Origin: Bradyrhizobium sp. CCH5-F6
GTDB taxonomy: Bacteria > Pseudomonadota > Alphaproteobacteria > Rhizobiales > Xanthobacteraceae
Assembly (NCBI RefSeq): GCF_001556045.1
Contig: NZ_LSIC01000202.1
Span: 1-34,318 of the forward strand
Reading direction: 5' to 3'
DNA length: 34,318 nt
This document shows, in pieces, positions 1 through 7,600 of the stretch. The position numbers were made by a program, and so were the translations under genes. The notes under the pieces were generated by a model that had not been told where the DNA came from, did not search any database, and worked only from the letters and a program-made list of their open reading frames with translations. The stretch's first letter is position 1. Each line of letters starts with the position of its first letter.

Positions 1-11
1 CAATCCGGGTT

Positions 12-2510
12 ATGGACTCTACCCATTTTTGGAGGAAATACCGGGGCTCAGGTCAGTGGCTCCAGGTCGACCTTGGGGCCAAAACCTTCGATGGCACTCA
101 CCCAAAAGCGTCGAGATTAATCCGCGCTGCAGCTATTTTGGCTTGCTCGAACAAGCTTGAGCACCGTCGCGCAGCATACCGAGTTGCGACCTCTCTGTAC
201 GAGCTTTGCGGCAGCAGCGAATTGCCTCTCGATCAAGGGCTACGTGTGGTACTCGCTAGACTGGGCAATTTCCCAGCGTTCGGGACGCGACCAGATGTCG
301 ACGGCGCTCTCGTTAGACTACCTACCGCGCTGGCGATTGAAGAAGTTGCTTCAGCCTCGGCTCGAGAAGTTAACGTCAACGGCTCCACCGTACACCTGAC
401 GGACTTTCAGTACCAGCTGTGGGGAAGCTTGCAGCGCAAAGATCGCGTTGCGCTGGCCGCGCCGACCTCAGCGGGAAAGTCGTTTGTATTGGAAGGTTAT
501 CTAGCTTCCCTATTCGCTTCAGAGGCGCCGCAGTCAATTATCTACCTCGTACCGACCCGAGCCTTAATTACTCAAGTCTCTGAGGATCTCAGCGAGTCGT
601 TTAAGGCGTCAGGGCACGAACAGCCCGAGATCTTGACCATCCCGATCGATAGCGGAACAGCTTTGCCTGAACGCGCGATCTACGTGATGACTCAGGAGCG
701 CGCGCAAATTTTGATGATAAATCATCCGAGCTTTGCAGCGGAACTCATCGTCGTGGATGAAGCGCACTCAATTGCTGACACCTCGCGCGGTATTCTCCTC
801 CAATGGGTTATTGATGACCTACTTGAAAGGAATGAAACCGCTCAAATTCTTTTTGCGAGCCCGAACGTAAAGAACCTAGACGTTTTCGGAAAATTGTTCG
901 GTTTAAAGGACGTGGTGCCGTTTTCATCGACTGAGCCGACGGTCGCACAGAACTTTCTTTTGGCGAGTATCGACTCGGCAATCGATGGACGAGTTCACAT
1001 TTCAACGGTCGGCGACGGCTCGCGACAGCCTAGCTTCGTTTCCAATTTCAACCTTGGACAAACGACCGCCAACCGCATCGAACAGTTGGTTCATTTTGCA
1101 GCTACCCTAGGCAAGGGGCACTCTAACATCGTCTACGCCAATGGCGCGGCGGACGCGGAGGATATAGCCCTTCAGCTCGCCGATCTATTTTCAGAGAGGA
1201 AACAAACGCCGGCGCGCATAGCGCTGTCTGAGCTCGCCGGCGAGGCCGTCCATCAGAACTACGCTCTGGTCGAATGCGCGAAGGTTGGTGTGGCGTTCCA
1301 TTACTCCAACATCCCAACGCATTTGCGGCGAGCTATCGAGGTAGCGGTATCGACGGGGGAGGTCGACTATCTGGTTTGTACGAGCACTCTACTGCAAGGC
1401 GTCAACCTGCCAGCGAAAAACATCTTTATGTCGTATCCCACGAAGGGAAAAACAAATGCGTTAGATTCGACCGACTTCTGGAATCTTGCTGGACGGGCGG
1501 GTCGACTAAGGCGCGAATTTCAAGGCAACATATTCCTTATCGAATACGATAAATGGAAGAAGAAGCCGCTCGAAAGCTCCAAAGAAACGCTGATATTGCC
1601 TGCCATTGAGACCAACGTGAAGGATCTGAGCGGACAATTGGTGAGCGTCATTCGCGACGATGTCGAAGCGCGGTCAGATAGAACGAACCTTGAGTCGACC
1701 TTCGTGCGACTCTTTTCCGACCACAAAGAGGGACGGCTGACTACAACCCTTCAGCGTATTGGCATTTCTAGCGATGCACCTAGAGCCAAAGAGCTGCAAG
1801 AAGCACTCGATGCAGCCGACCTGTCGGTTTCGCTACCTACCCGCATTCTAAGAAATGCTCCCAGCATCTCTGCGCACAAACAACAGAAGATGTTTGATGA
1901 ACTTTTCGGAATCGCGAGCCAGGGTAAAGAGGCTGCGCGCGGCCTGATCCCCAAGCATCCTCGCGAGTCGGGAGCCTTCGATTCCTACGCCAAGATTTTG
2001 GAACGATGCCATCGGATCATCAGGGGTATCGATACTTCAAGAAATCTCCATCGCTTTCATGCACTCATGGCAGTGTGGTGGATGGAAGGCAAACCCCTAC
2101 CGTTGATCGTCGAAAATCAAATTGAGAGAAATCGGCGCACGAGCGCCCGTACCAACATTCGGAAGACATTGGAACTCATTGAGACTGAGATACGGTTCCA
2201 GGCTGTTAGACTATTTGGCTGCTACACCTCGTTGCTGGTGCACACACTTGAGAAGGCCGACTTCCCTGAACTGGTATCCAGCATACCGTCCATTCCCGTC
2301 TATTTGGAGATCGGAGCCTCGGACAAGACGATGATTAGCTTCATTTCGCTCGGCTTATCTCGCGTAGCCGCTATGAGGCTAAACACTCTTTCGGTCCGAA
2401 AGGATCTGGACGAAAAGGGCGCGTTAACGTGGCTTCGTACCCGCCCTCTCGAGGCGCTCGGCCTCTCTCCGCTTCTATTGAAAGAAGTGGGGGCAATCCT
2501 GGCACGGTAA
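12..2510 (+). CDS. Ski2/Lhr-type SF2 DEAH-box helicase, possibly Hachiman HamB-like
   Basis: Large ATP-dependent nucleic-acid helicase (832 aa from this ATG). Visible motifs: Walker A APTSAGKS at about residues 150-157, motif Ia VPTRAL near 180, motif II DEAH at 249-252, SPN in the motif III position near 283, motif V around TLLQGVNLPA (about 458-467) and motif VI NLAGRAGR near 490. The order and the Q-less, GRAGR-type motif VI are those of Ski2/Lhr-like enzymes. A C-terminal block (YLEIGASDKTMISFISLGLS) resembles that of defence-associated helicases as I remember them. The ATG lies only 12 bases from the window edge with no Shine-Dalgarno in view, so the true start may be upstream or coupled to a preceding gene. 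The gene is visibly richer in A/T than its right-hand neighbours and ends beside the 3' end of a tRNA, both signs of transfer. Helicase identity is secure; a role in phage defence is inference. Confidence 0.85.
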   Translation: MDSTHFWRKYRGSGQWLQVDLGAKTFDGTHPKASRLIRAAAILACSNKLEHRRAAYRVATSLYELCGSSELPLDQGLRVVLARLGNFPAFGTRPDVDGALVRLPTALAIEEVASASAREVNVNGSTVHLTDFQYQLWGSLQRKDRVALAAPTSAGKSFVLEGYLASLFASEAPQSIIYLVPTRALITQVSEDLSESFKASGHEQPEILTIPIDSGTALPERAIYVMTQERAQILMINHPSFAAELIVVDEAHSIADTSRGILLQWVIDDLLERNETAQILFASPNVKNLDVFGKLFGLKDVVPFSSTEPTVAQNFLLASIDSAIDGRVHISTVGDGSRQPSFVSNFNLGQTTANRIEQLVHFAATLGKGHSNIVYANGAADAEDIALQLADLFSERKQTPARIALSELAGEAVHQNYALVECAKVGVAFHYSNIPTHLRRAIEVAVSTGEVDYLVCTSTLLQGVNLPAKNIFMSYPTKGKTNALDSTDFWNLAGRAGRLRREFQGNIFLIEYDKWKKKPLESSKETLILPAIETNVKDLSGQLVSVIRDDVEARSDRTNLESTFVRLFSDHKEGRLTTTLQRIGISSDAPRAKELQEALDAADLSVSLPTRILRNAPSISAHKQQKMFDELFGIASQGKEAARGLIPKHPRESGAFDSYAKILERCHRIIRGIDTSRNLHRFHALMAVWWMEGKPLPLIVENQIERNRRTSARTNIRKTLELIETEIRFQAVRLFGCYTSLLVHTLEKADFPELVSSIPSIPVYLEIGASDKTMISFISLGLSRVAAMRLNTLSVRKDLDEKGALTWLRTRPLEALGLSPLLLKEVGAILAR

Positions 2511-2672
2511 CGGGAAAACCCGCATCTACCGTTGCAAGCAGTTAAGGGATAAATGTGAAGAAGATCCGGTACCCGCGCCCCCTGCGTTACAACGCCAAGG
2601 CTATTGTACGGGGGATTCTTCGGGGGGTAGAGATAGCGCCAAACAGAATGGCAGCTAACTCATTGATTTTAA

Positions 2673-2749
2673 TGGTCGGAGTGGCAGGATTCGAACCTGC
2701 GACCCCTGCGTCCCGAACGCAGTGCTCTACCGGGCTGAGCCACACTCCG
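2673..2749 (-). tRNA. tRNA-Pro (anticodon CGG)
   Basis: A complete 77-base cloverleaf reads on the minus strand. The acceptor stem is CGGAGTG/CACTCCG and the D stem GCTC/GAGC. The anticodon stem is CTGCG/CGCAG around the loop TTCGGGA, giving anticodon CGG, which reads proline CCG. The T arm is GCAGG-TTCGAAT-CCTGC. The discriminator A and the 3' CCA are encoded. The 3' end points left toward the A/T-rich helicase gene, the orientation expected if an element integrated at this tRNA. Confidence 0.97.
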
Positions 2750-2761
2750 ACAAGAAGGCGG

Positions 2762-2790
2762 CTTATAGCGTCGGGTTTGACGCACTGCAA
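2762..2790 (-). promoter_or_regulatory. Candidate promoter of tRNA-Pro
   Basis: On the minus strand TTGCAG (2785-2790) and TATAAG (2762-2767) are separated by 17 bases, and the -10 box ends 12 bases before the tRNA 5' end. This fits a sigma70-type tRNA promoter, although the -35 box matches consensus in only its TTG. It lies in the 68-bp region shared with the divergent sua5 gene. Confidence 0.5.
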
Positions 2791-2817
2791 GCGGCCGAGC
2801 CGAGGAATTTTATCCCT

Positions 2818-3807
2818 GTGAGAACGGGTGTTGAAACGCTGATTTTGCCGGCCGGCGAGGCCGGCGCGGAAGCCGCCGCCCGGACCCTGGCCGCGGGCGG
2901 GCTGGTCGCGTTCCCGACCGAGACCGTCTACGGGCTTGGGGCGGACGCCGCCAATGCCACCGCAATCGCCCATCTCTATGCCGCCAAGGGGCGGCCGGCG
3001 TTCAATCCGCTAATCGCGCATGTCGCTGATATCGCGGCCGCACGGCGGATCGGGCGGTTCGACGCGCGCGCGTCGAAGCTCGCGGAGGCGTTCTGGCCGG
3101 GGCCGCTGACGCTGGTGGTGCCGAAGACGGAGGGCTGCCCGGTGACGGATCTCGCTACCGCCGGCCTCGATACCGTGGCGATTCGCGTCCCCGCCCACCC
3201 GGTCGCGCAGGCGATTTTGCGCGCTTTCGGCGGCGCCGTGGTGGCGCCGTCCGCCAACGTTTCCGGCCACGTCTCGCCGACGCTCGCCGCCCATGTCGAG
3301 AGCGACCTTGCCGGGCGGATCGATCTGATCGTCGACGGTGGACCTGTTACGGTCGGCGTGGAATCGACGATCGTCGGCTGCCTCGACGCACCGATGCTGC
3401 TCCGTCCCGGCGGGCTGTCACGCGAGCGGATCGAGGCGGTGCTCGGCATGGCCTTGGCGCGGCCGCCCGTGGAGGCCGAAAGCGACGAAAGCCAGCCTCT
3501 GGCCCCGGGGATGCTGGCCTCGCATTACGCGCCGCGCGCCAATGTGCGGCTCGATGCGCGTGACGTCGCACCGGGCGAAGCGCTGCTCGCGTTCGGCCCG
3601 GCCCGCCTGCCCGGCCTTGACGCCGCCGCCGCCGTCATGAATTTGTCCCCCACCGGCGATCTCGATGAAGCTGCCGCCAATCTGTTCGGCCATCTTCGCG
3701 CCCTCGATGCGGAGAGCCCGCGGGCGATCGCGGTGATGACGGTGCCCGAACAAGGCCTGGGCGAAGCGATCAATGACCGGCTGCGCCGGGCTGCGGTCGC
3801 TCGATAA
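2818..3807 (+). CDS. sua5: L-threonylcarbamoyladenylate synthase (Sua5/YrdC family)
   Basis: Makes threonylcarbamoyl-AMP from threonine, bicarbonate and ATP, the first step of t6A37 modification on ANN-decoding tRNAs. An N-terminal YrdC domain carries PTETVYGLGADA, the KGRP substrate motif, APSANVSG and GVESTIV. A C-terminal Sua5 domain follows LLRPGG and contains LAPGMLASHYAP, so this is the long two-domain Sua5 form rather than stand-alone YrdC. I place the start at GTG 2818 (329 aa): GAGGA at 2802-2806 is well spaced, whereas the longer in-frame ATG at 2722 lies inside the tRNA gene. The next gene begins 23 bases after the stop, so the two are probably co-transcribed. The function is confident from conserved motifs. 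Confidence 0.93.
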   Translation: MRTGVETLILPAGEAGAEAAARTLAAGGLVAFPTETVYGLGADAANATAIAHLYAAKGRPAFNPLIAHVADIAAARRIGRFDARASKLAEAFWPGPLTLVVPKTEGCPVTDLATAGLDTVAIRVPAHPVAQAILRAFGGAVVAPSANVSGHVSPTLAAHVESDLAGRIDLIVDGGPVTVGVESTIVGCLDAPMLLRPGGLSRERIEAVLGMALARPPVEAESDESQPLAPGMLASHYAPRANVRLDARDVAPGEALLAFGPARLPGLDAAAAVMNLSPTGDLDEAAANLFGHLRALDAESPRAIAVMTVPEQGLGEAINDRLRRAAVAR

Positions 3808-3830
3808 GAAGCTTGAGAAGAGACACGAGC

Positions 3831-5258
3831 ATGAACGTCAATCAATCCGCGCCCCCTCCGCTTGCTTCCGAGCTGGTCGACCAATTCCGCAAGATCGTCG
3901 GCGATCGCCACGCGATCACCGATGCCGCCGACATCGAGCCTTACGTCACCGAGGAGCGCAACCTGTTCCACGGCCGCTCGCCACTCGTGCTGCGCCCGGG
4001 CTCGACCGCGGAAGTCTCGGAGATCTGCAAGCTCGCCTCCGCGCACAACATCGCGCTGGTGCCGCAGGGCGGCAACACCGGGCTGGTCGGCGGTCAGACG
4101 CCGCACAATGGCGAGGTGGTGGTGTCGCTGCGCCGGCTCGACAAGATCCGCGAGGTCGACACCGCGTCCAACACCATGACCTGCGAGGCCGGCGTGGTGC
4201 TGCAGATCGCGCAAGCGAAGGCGGCCGAGGTGGACCGCCTGTTTCCGCTGTCACTGGGCGCCGAGGGAAGCTGCACCATCGGCGGCAACCTCTCGACCAA
4301 TGCCGGCGGCACCGCCGCGCTCGCCTATGGCGTCGCGCGCGAGATGGCGCTGGGGCTCGAGGTGGTGCTGGCCGACGGGCGCGTGCTGAACACGCTGTCG
4401 AAGCTGAAGAAGGACAACACCGGCTACAATCTGCACAACCTCTTCATCGGCGCGGAAGGCACGCTCGGCATCATCACCGCCGCGACGCTGAAACTGTTCC
4501 CGAAGCCGCGGGCGGTCGAGACCGCCTTCGTCGGGCTGAAATCGCCGGCAGCGGCGCTCCAGCTGCTGACGATCGCGCAGGGCGAAGCCGCCAATGCGCT
4601 GACGAGCTTCGAGCTGCTGTCGGAGATGGCGGTGGACTTCTCGGTGCGGCACGGCATCGACGTGCGCGATCCGCTTGAGGCGAAGCATCCCTGGTACGTG
4701 CTGATGGAGTTGTCCTCGCCCGGCGAGGATGCCCGCACGCCGCTGGAGACGATCCTCGCCCGCGCCATGGAGGAGGAGATCGTCGATGACGCCGTGATCG
4801 CGGCCAACCTCACCCAGCGCGCCGGCTTCTGGAAGCTGCGCGACGAGATGTCCGCGGCGCAGAAGCCGGAGGGCGGCTCGATCAAGCACGACATCTCCGT
4901 GCCCGTCGCCGCCGTGCCCGCCTTCATCGCCGAGGCCGATGCCGCCGTGGTGAAGCTGATCCCCGGCGCGCGGCCGGTGCCGTTCGGCCATCTCGGCGAC
5001 GGCAATCTGCACTACAATGTCAGCCAACCCGTTGGCGCCAATACCGCGGATTTCCTGGCGCGCTGGCACGAGATGAACGCGGTGGTGTTCGAGATCGTGC
5101 TGCGCATGGGCGGCTCGATCTCGGCCGAGCATGGCATCGGTGTGCTCAAGCGCGACGAACTGCCGGAGGTGAAGGACAAGACCGCGATCGAGCTGATGCG
5201 CTCCATCAAGGCGATGCTCGATCCGCACGGCATCATGAACCCGGGGAAGGTGCTGTGA
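3831..5258 (+). CDS. FAD-linked D-2-hydroxyacid dehydrogenase (D-2-hydroxyglutarate / D-lactate dehydrogenase type)
   Basis: Flavoprotein of the VAO/PCMH family (475 aa) that oxidises a D-2-hydroxyacid to the 2-oxoacid. The FAD_binding_4 domain (about residues 48-185) contains PQGGNTGLVGGQ and GAEGSCTIGGNLSTNAGG. The FAD-oxidase C-terminal domain contains the metal/substrate motif HLGDGNLHYNV and EHGIGVLKRDEL near the end. This pattern matches D-2-hydroxyglutarate dehydrogenase and glycolate oxidase GlcD-like proteins; the exact substrate cannot be read from sequence. No transmembrane segment is evident. The start is ATG 3831 with a purine-rich GAGAAGAGA upstream; an earlier in-frame TTG (3813) is less likely. 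It follows sua5 closely and its stop overlaps the GTG of the acetyltransferase gene, suggesting an operon. Confidence 0.88.
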   Translation: MNVNQSAPPPLASELVDQFRKIVGDRHAITDAADIEPYVTEERNLFHGRSPLVLRPGSTAEVSEICKLASAHNIALVPQGGNTGLVGGQTPHNGEVVVSLRRLDKIREVDTASNTMTCEAGVVLQIAQAKAAEVDRLFPLSLGAEGSCTIGGNLSTNAGGTAALAYGVAREMALGLEVVLADGRVLNTLSKLKKDNTGYNLHNLFIGAEGTLGIITAATLKLFPKPRAVETAFVGLKSPAAALQLLTIAQGEAANALTSFELLSEMAVDFSVRHGIDVRDPLEAKHPWYVLMELSSPGEDARTPLETILARAMEEEIVDDAVIAANLTQRAGFWKLRDEMSAAQKPEGGSIKHDISVPVAAVPAFIAEADAAVVKLIPGARPVPFGHLGDGNLHYNVSQPVGANTADFLARWHEMNAVVFEIVLRMGGSISAEHGIGVLKRDELPEVKDKTAIELMRSIKAMLDPHGIMNPGKVL

Positions 5259-5698
5259 GCGGCCTTGCGATCGACGCCATCAAGGATGCCGACATCGAGC
5301 CGGTGGTCGCGCTCTGGCAGCGCTGCGGCCTGACGCGGCCCTGGAACGATCCGCATGCCGACATTGCCCTGGCGCGGCGGCGCGACAATTCCACGGTGCT
5401 GGTCGGCCGCGACAACGGCGCGATCGTCGCCACGATCATGGTCGGCCATGACGGCCATCGCGGCTGGGTCTATTACGTCGCAGTCGATCCCGACTGCCGG
5501 AAGCGCGGCCACGGCCGCGTCATCATGGCGGCCGCGGAGGACTGGCTGCGCGCGGCCGGAATTCCAAAACTGCAGCTCCTGGTCCGCCGCGAGAACGTGC
5601 AGGCCAATGCCTTCTATGACTCGCTGGGCTTCGAGCTATCCACCTCCGTGATGTTCCAGAAGTGGCTCGACGGCCGCACCACCATGCCAGGCAATTGA
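5255..5698 (+). CDS. GNAT-family N-acetyltransferase, YpeA-like
   Basis: Acetyl-CoA-dependent acetyltransferase (147 aa). The N-terminal LWQRCGLTRPWNDP matches the signature of E. coli YpeA as I recall it, and GHDGHRGWVYYVAVDP followed by RKRGHGRVIM forms the beta4-alpha3 acetyl-CoA pyrophosphate loop (R/Q-x-x-G-x-G/A type). NVQANAFYDSLGFE is the usual C-terminal GNAT strand-helix motif. The GTG start overlaps the TGA of the upstream flavoprotein gene (GTGA), so translation is probably coupled. The substrate is unknown: it could be an amine, an amino acid or a protein N-terminus or lysine. Confidence 0.88.
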   Translation: MSGLAIDAIKDADIEPVVALWQRCGLTRPWNDPHADIALARRRDNSTVLVGRDNGAIVATIMVGHDGHRGWVYYVAVDPDCRKRGHGRVIMAAAEDWLRAAGIPKLQLLVRRENVQANAFYDSLGFELSTSVMFQKWLDGRTTMPGN

Positions 5699-5727
5699 GA
5701 TCGAGATGCGGCTGCGAACGCAACTGC

Positions 5728-5866
5728 GCCCCCTCGCCCCGTTCTTACGGGGAGAGGGTTGGGGTGAGGGGCCTCGCTCCGCACGTGAGATCGTCGACGG
5801 ACCGGTACCCCCTCACCCGGCTTGCTGCGCAATCCGACCTCTCCCCGCAAGCGGGGAGAGGTGAAG
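5728..5866. repeat. Two-part palindromic intergenic repeat (family A)
   Basis: Two hairpin modules in opposite orientation fill the gap between the acetyltransferase and Nudix genes. The left module carries a CCCCGT..ACGGGG stem followed by GAGAGGGTTGGGGTGAGGG. The right module begins CCCCTCACCCGG, includes GCTGCGCAATCCGACC, and ends in the stem CTCCCCGCAAGCGGGGAG and AGGTGAAG. Related copies lie at 10160-10214, 17050-17172 and 22889-23044, with a fragment at 6490-6514. Confidence 0.85.
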
Positions 5867-5880
5867 AAGAGAGAGACCTC

Positions 5881-6462
5881 ATGACCATTTCGGATCGCGT
5901 CCGCATCAAGGACGTTCGCCTGCTCTCGAACAACTGGACGCCGCTGAAGAACACGACCCTCGAATACCGGCGCGCCAATGGCGAGTGGCAGACGCAGCAC
6001 CGCGAGACCTATGAGCGCGACAATGCCGCCGCCGTGCTGCCCTACAATCGCGCCCGACGCACCGTGATCCTGGTGCGCCAGTTCCGCCTGCCGGCGTTCA
6101 TTCGCGGCTACGACGATCTCCTGATCGAGGCAGCCGCCGGCGTACTGGACAACGCCGAGCCCGAGACGCGCATCCGCGCCGAGGCCGAGGAGGAAACCGG
6201 CTATCGCCTGCACGACGTGCACAAGGTGTTCGAGGCCTTCATGAGCCCCGGTGCGATCACCGAGAAGCTGCATTTCTTCGTCGCCGAGTACGAGCCCGAG
6301 ATGCGCGTCAGCGACGGCGGTGGCCTCGAACACGAGGGCGAGGACATCGAGGTGCTGGAGCTGTCGATCGACGAGGCGCTGGCGATGATCGCCGACGGCC
6401 GCATCATCGACGCCAAGGCGATCATGCTGCTGCAATACGCGGCGCTGCATCTGTTCAGGTAG
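5881..6462 (+). CDS. Nudix hydrolase, YffH/AdpP family nucleoside-diphosphate sugar pyrophosphatase
   Basis: Hydrolyses a nucleoside diphosphate linked to another moiety, such as ADP-ribose or GDP-mannose (193 aa). The Nudix box spans about residues 87-109: GVLDNAEPETRIRA followed by EAEEETGY, retaining the metal-binding glutamates. Its spacing, one residue shorter than canonical, matches NudK/YffH as I recall it. The preceding VRQFRLPAFIRG and later FMSPGAITEKLHFFVAEY are typical of the TIGR00052 group. I choose ATG 5881, preceded by GAGAG at 6-base spacing; the longer upstream reading runs through the repeat and is not coding. The repeat ends about 15 bases before the start. It may be part of the upstream run or have its own promoter. 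Confidence 0.88.
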   Translation: MTISDRVRIKDVRLLSNNWTPLKNTTLEYRRANGEWQTQHRETYERDNAAAVLPYNRARRTVILVRQFRLPAFIRGYDDLLIEAAAGVLDNAEPETRIRAEAEEETGYRLHDVHKVFEAFMSPGAITEKLHFFVAEYEPEMRVSDGGGLEHEGEDIEVLELSIDEALAMIADGRIIDAKAIMLLQYAALHLFR

Positions 6463-6489
6463 GTGAACCTGTCCGCGCGTGCGGTGCAG

Positions 6490-6514
6490 ACCCTTCTCCC
6501 CTTGTGGGAGAGGA
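6490..6514. repeat. Fragment of the family A palindromic repeat
   Basis: CCCTTCTCCCCTTGTGGGAG followed by AGG is a single degenerate hairpin module of the repeat seen at 5728-5866 and 17050-17172. It lies between two genes and has no partner module. The rest of 6463-6633 shows no gene; CAGGAGA near 6620 is the Shine-Dalgarno sequence of the next gene. Confidence 0.6.
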
Positions 6515-6633
6515 AAAGCGCAGCACTGGCCCCAGCTTGATTTGCAATTCTGTCCTGCGTCGCCCCGCCCCCCGTTGAGCAACTCCGAAACTATCTCTAG
6601 TCTGGCCCCAACCAAGAACCAGGAGACGCGCCC

Positions 6634-7563
6634 ATGTCCGCTCCGCGCGACGACGAATTCGGCTTTGCGCCCGACCATGACTCCCCCGTCCCCTACATGC
6701 AGCGGACTCGCGACTATTACGCGGCGATCGGCTACACCACGCCGTATCGCTGGGCGCATTACACCGAGGCGCCGTTCCAGACGCTGAAGAAGCCGCTGTC
6801 GCAGTCGCGCGTCACCATCATCACGACGGCCGCGCCATACGATCCGGCCAAGGGCGATCAGGGGCCGGGTGCGGCGTATAATGGCAGCGCGAAGTTCTAC
6901 GAGGTCTATGACGGCGACACGTCGAAAGAGCACGACCTCCGCATCTCGCACATCGGCTACGACCGCAAGCACACCAGCGCCACCGACAGCGGCACCTGGT
7001 TTCCGCTGCCGCAGCTCTTGAAGGCCAGCGCCGCGGGGCGCATCGGCGAGGTCGCTCCGCGCTTCTTCGGCGCGCCGACCAACCGCAGCCATCGCGTCAC
7101 GCTCGACACCGACGCGCCGGAGATCCTGGCGCGCTGCCGCACCGATGCGGTCGACGTCGCCGTGCTGGTGCCGAACTGCCCGGTCTGCCACCAGACCACG
7201 GCGCTGGTGGCGCGGCATCTGGAGCGCAACGGGATTCCGACCGTGATCATGGGCTGCGCCAAGGACATCGTCGAGCACGCCGCCGTGCCGCGCTTTTTGT
7301 TCAGCGACTTCCCGCTCGGCAATTCCGCCGGCAGACCGCACGACATCGCCTCGCAAGCCCAGACGCTGGATCTGGCGCTGCGGCTGCTGGAGACGGCAAG
7401 CGGTCCGCAGACCACGATGCAGTCGCCGCTGCGCTGGAGCGAGGATGCCTCCTGGAAGCTCGACTACAACAACGTCGCGCAGCTGAGCCCCGAAGAGCTG
7501 GCGCGGCGCCGCGCCGAGTTCGACAAGCAGAAGGAGATCGCGCGCGGCAACCGCGCCGCCTGA
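6634..7563 (+). CDS. GrdB-like reductase-family protein with a CxxC motif (glycine/sarcosine/betaine reductase B family, non-selenoprotein)
   Basis: 309 aa. The C-terminal half resembles the selenoprotein B subunit of clostridial glycine/sarcosine/betaine/D-proline reductases (GrdB/PrdB, PF07355): VLVPNCPVCHQTTALVARHL, then GIPTVIMGC and FSDFPLGNSAGRP, which fits the family's pattern of a redox motif, GIPTV and FPLGNP. The motif is plain cysteine, C182-P-V-C185, with C208 nearby; no in-frame TGA or selenocysteine signal is involved. No signal peptide or membrane segment is visible. The ATG follows CAGGAGA. The next gene, a CaiB/BaiF CoA-transferase, starts 37 bases after the stop, so the two are probably co-transcribed. 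Family assignment is from remembered motifs; the reaction in this aerobic-type lineage is unknown. Confidence 0.68.
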   Translation: MSAPRDDEFGFAPDHDSPVPYMQRTRDYYAAIGYTTPYRWAHYTEAPFQTLKKPLSQSRVTIITTAAPYDPAKGDQGPGAAYNGSAKFYEVYDGDTSKEHDLRISHIGYDRKHTSATDSGTWFPLPQLLKASAAGRIGEVAPRFFGAPTNRSHRVTLDTDAPEILARCRTDAVDVAVLVPNCPVCHQTTALVARHLERNGIPTVIMGCAKDIVEHAAVPRFLFSDFPLGNSAGRPHDIASQAQTLDLALRLLETASGPQTTMQSPLRWSEDASWKLDYNNVAQLSPEELARRRAEFDKQKEIARGNRAA

Positions 7564-7600
7564 CGTCCTCCGACAACGATAACAAAGAGGGGAGAGCGAC

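Noticed and set aside
2511..2672. Small hairpin CGGG-AAAA-CCCG right after the helicase stop as a terminator, and a possible duplicate of the tRNA end
   Set aside because: The stem is 4 bp without a T run, and no second copy of the tRNA 3' sequence is present in this gap.
2722..2817. Upstream ATG start for sua5 at 2722
   Set aside because: It lies in the tRNA gene, and the added residues do not resemble Sua5 N-termini; GTG 2818 has a spaced GAGGA.
6634..7563. Selenocysteine insertion in the GrdB-like gene
   Set aside because: The redox motif is encoded by ordinary cysteine codons and the frame has no internal TGA.
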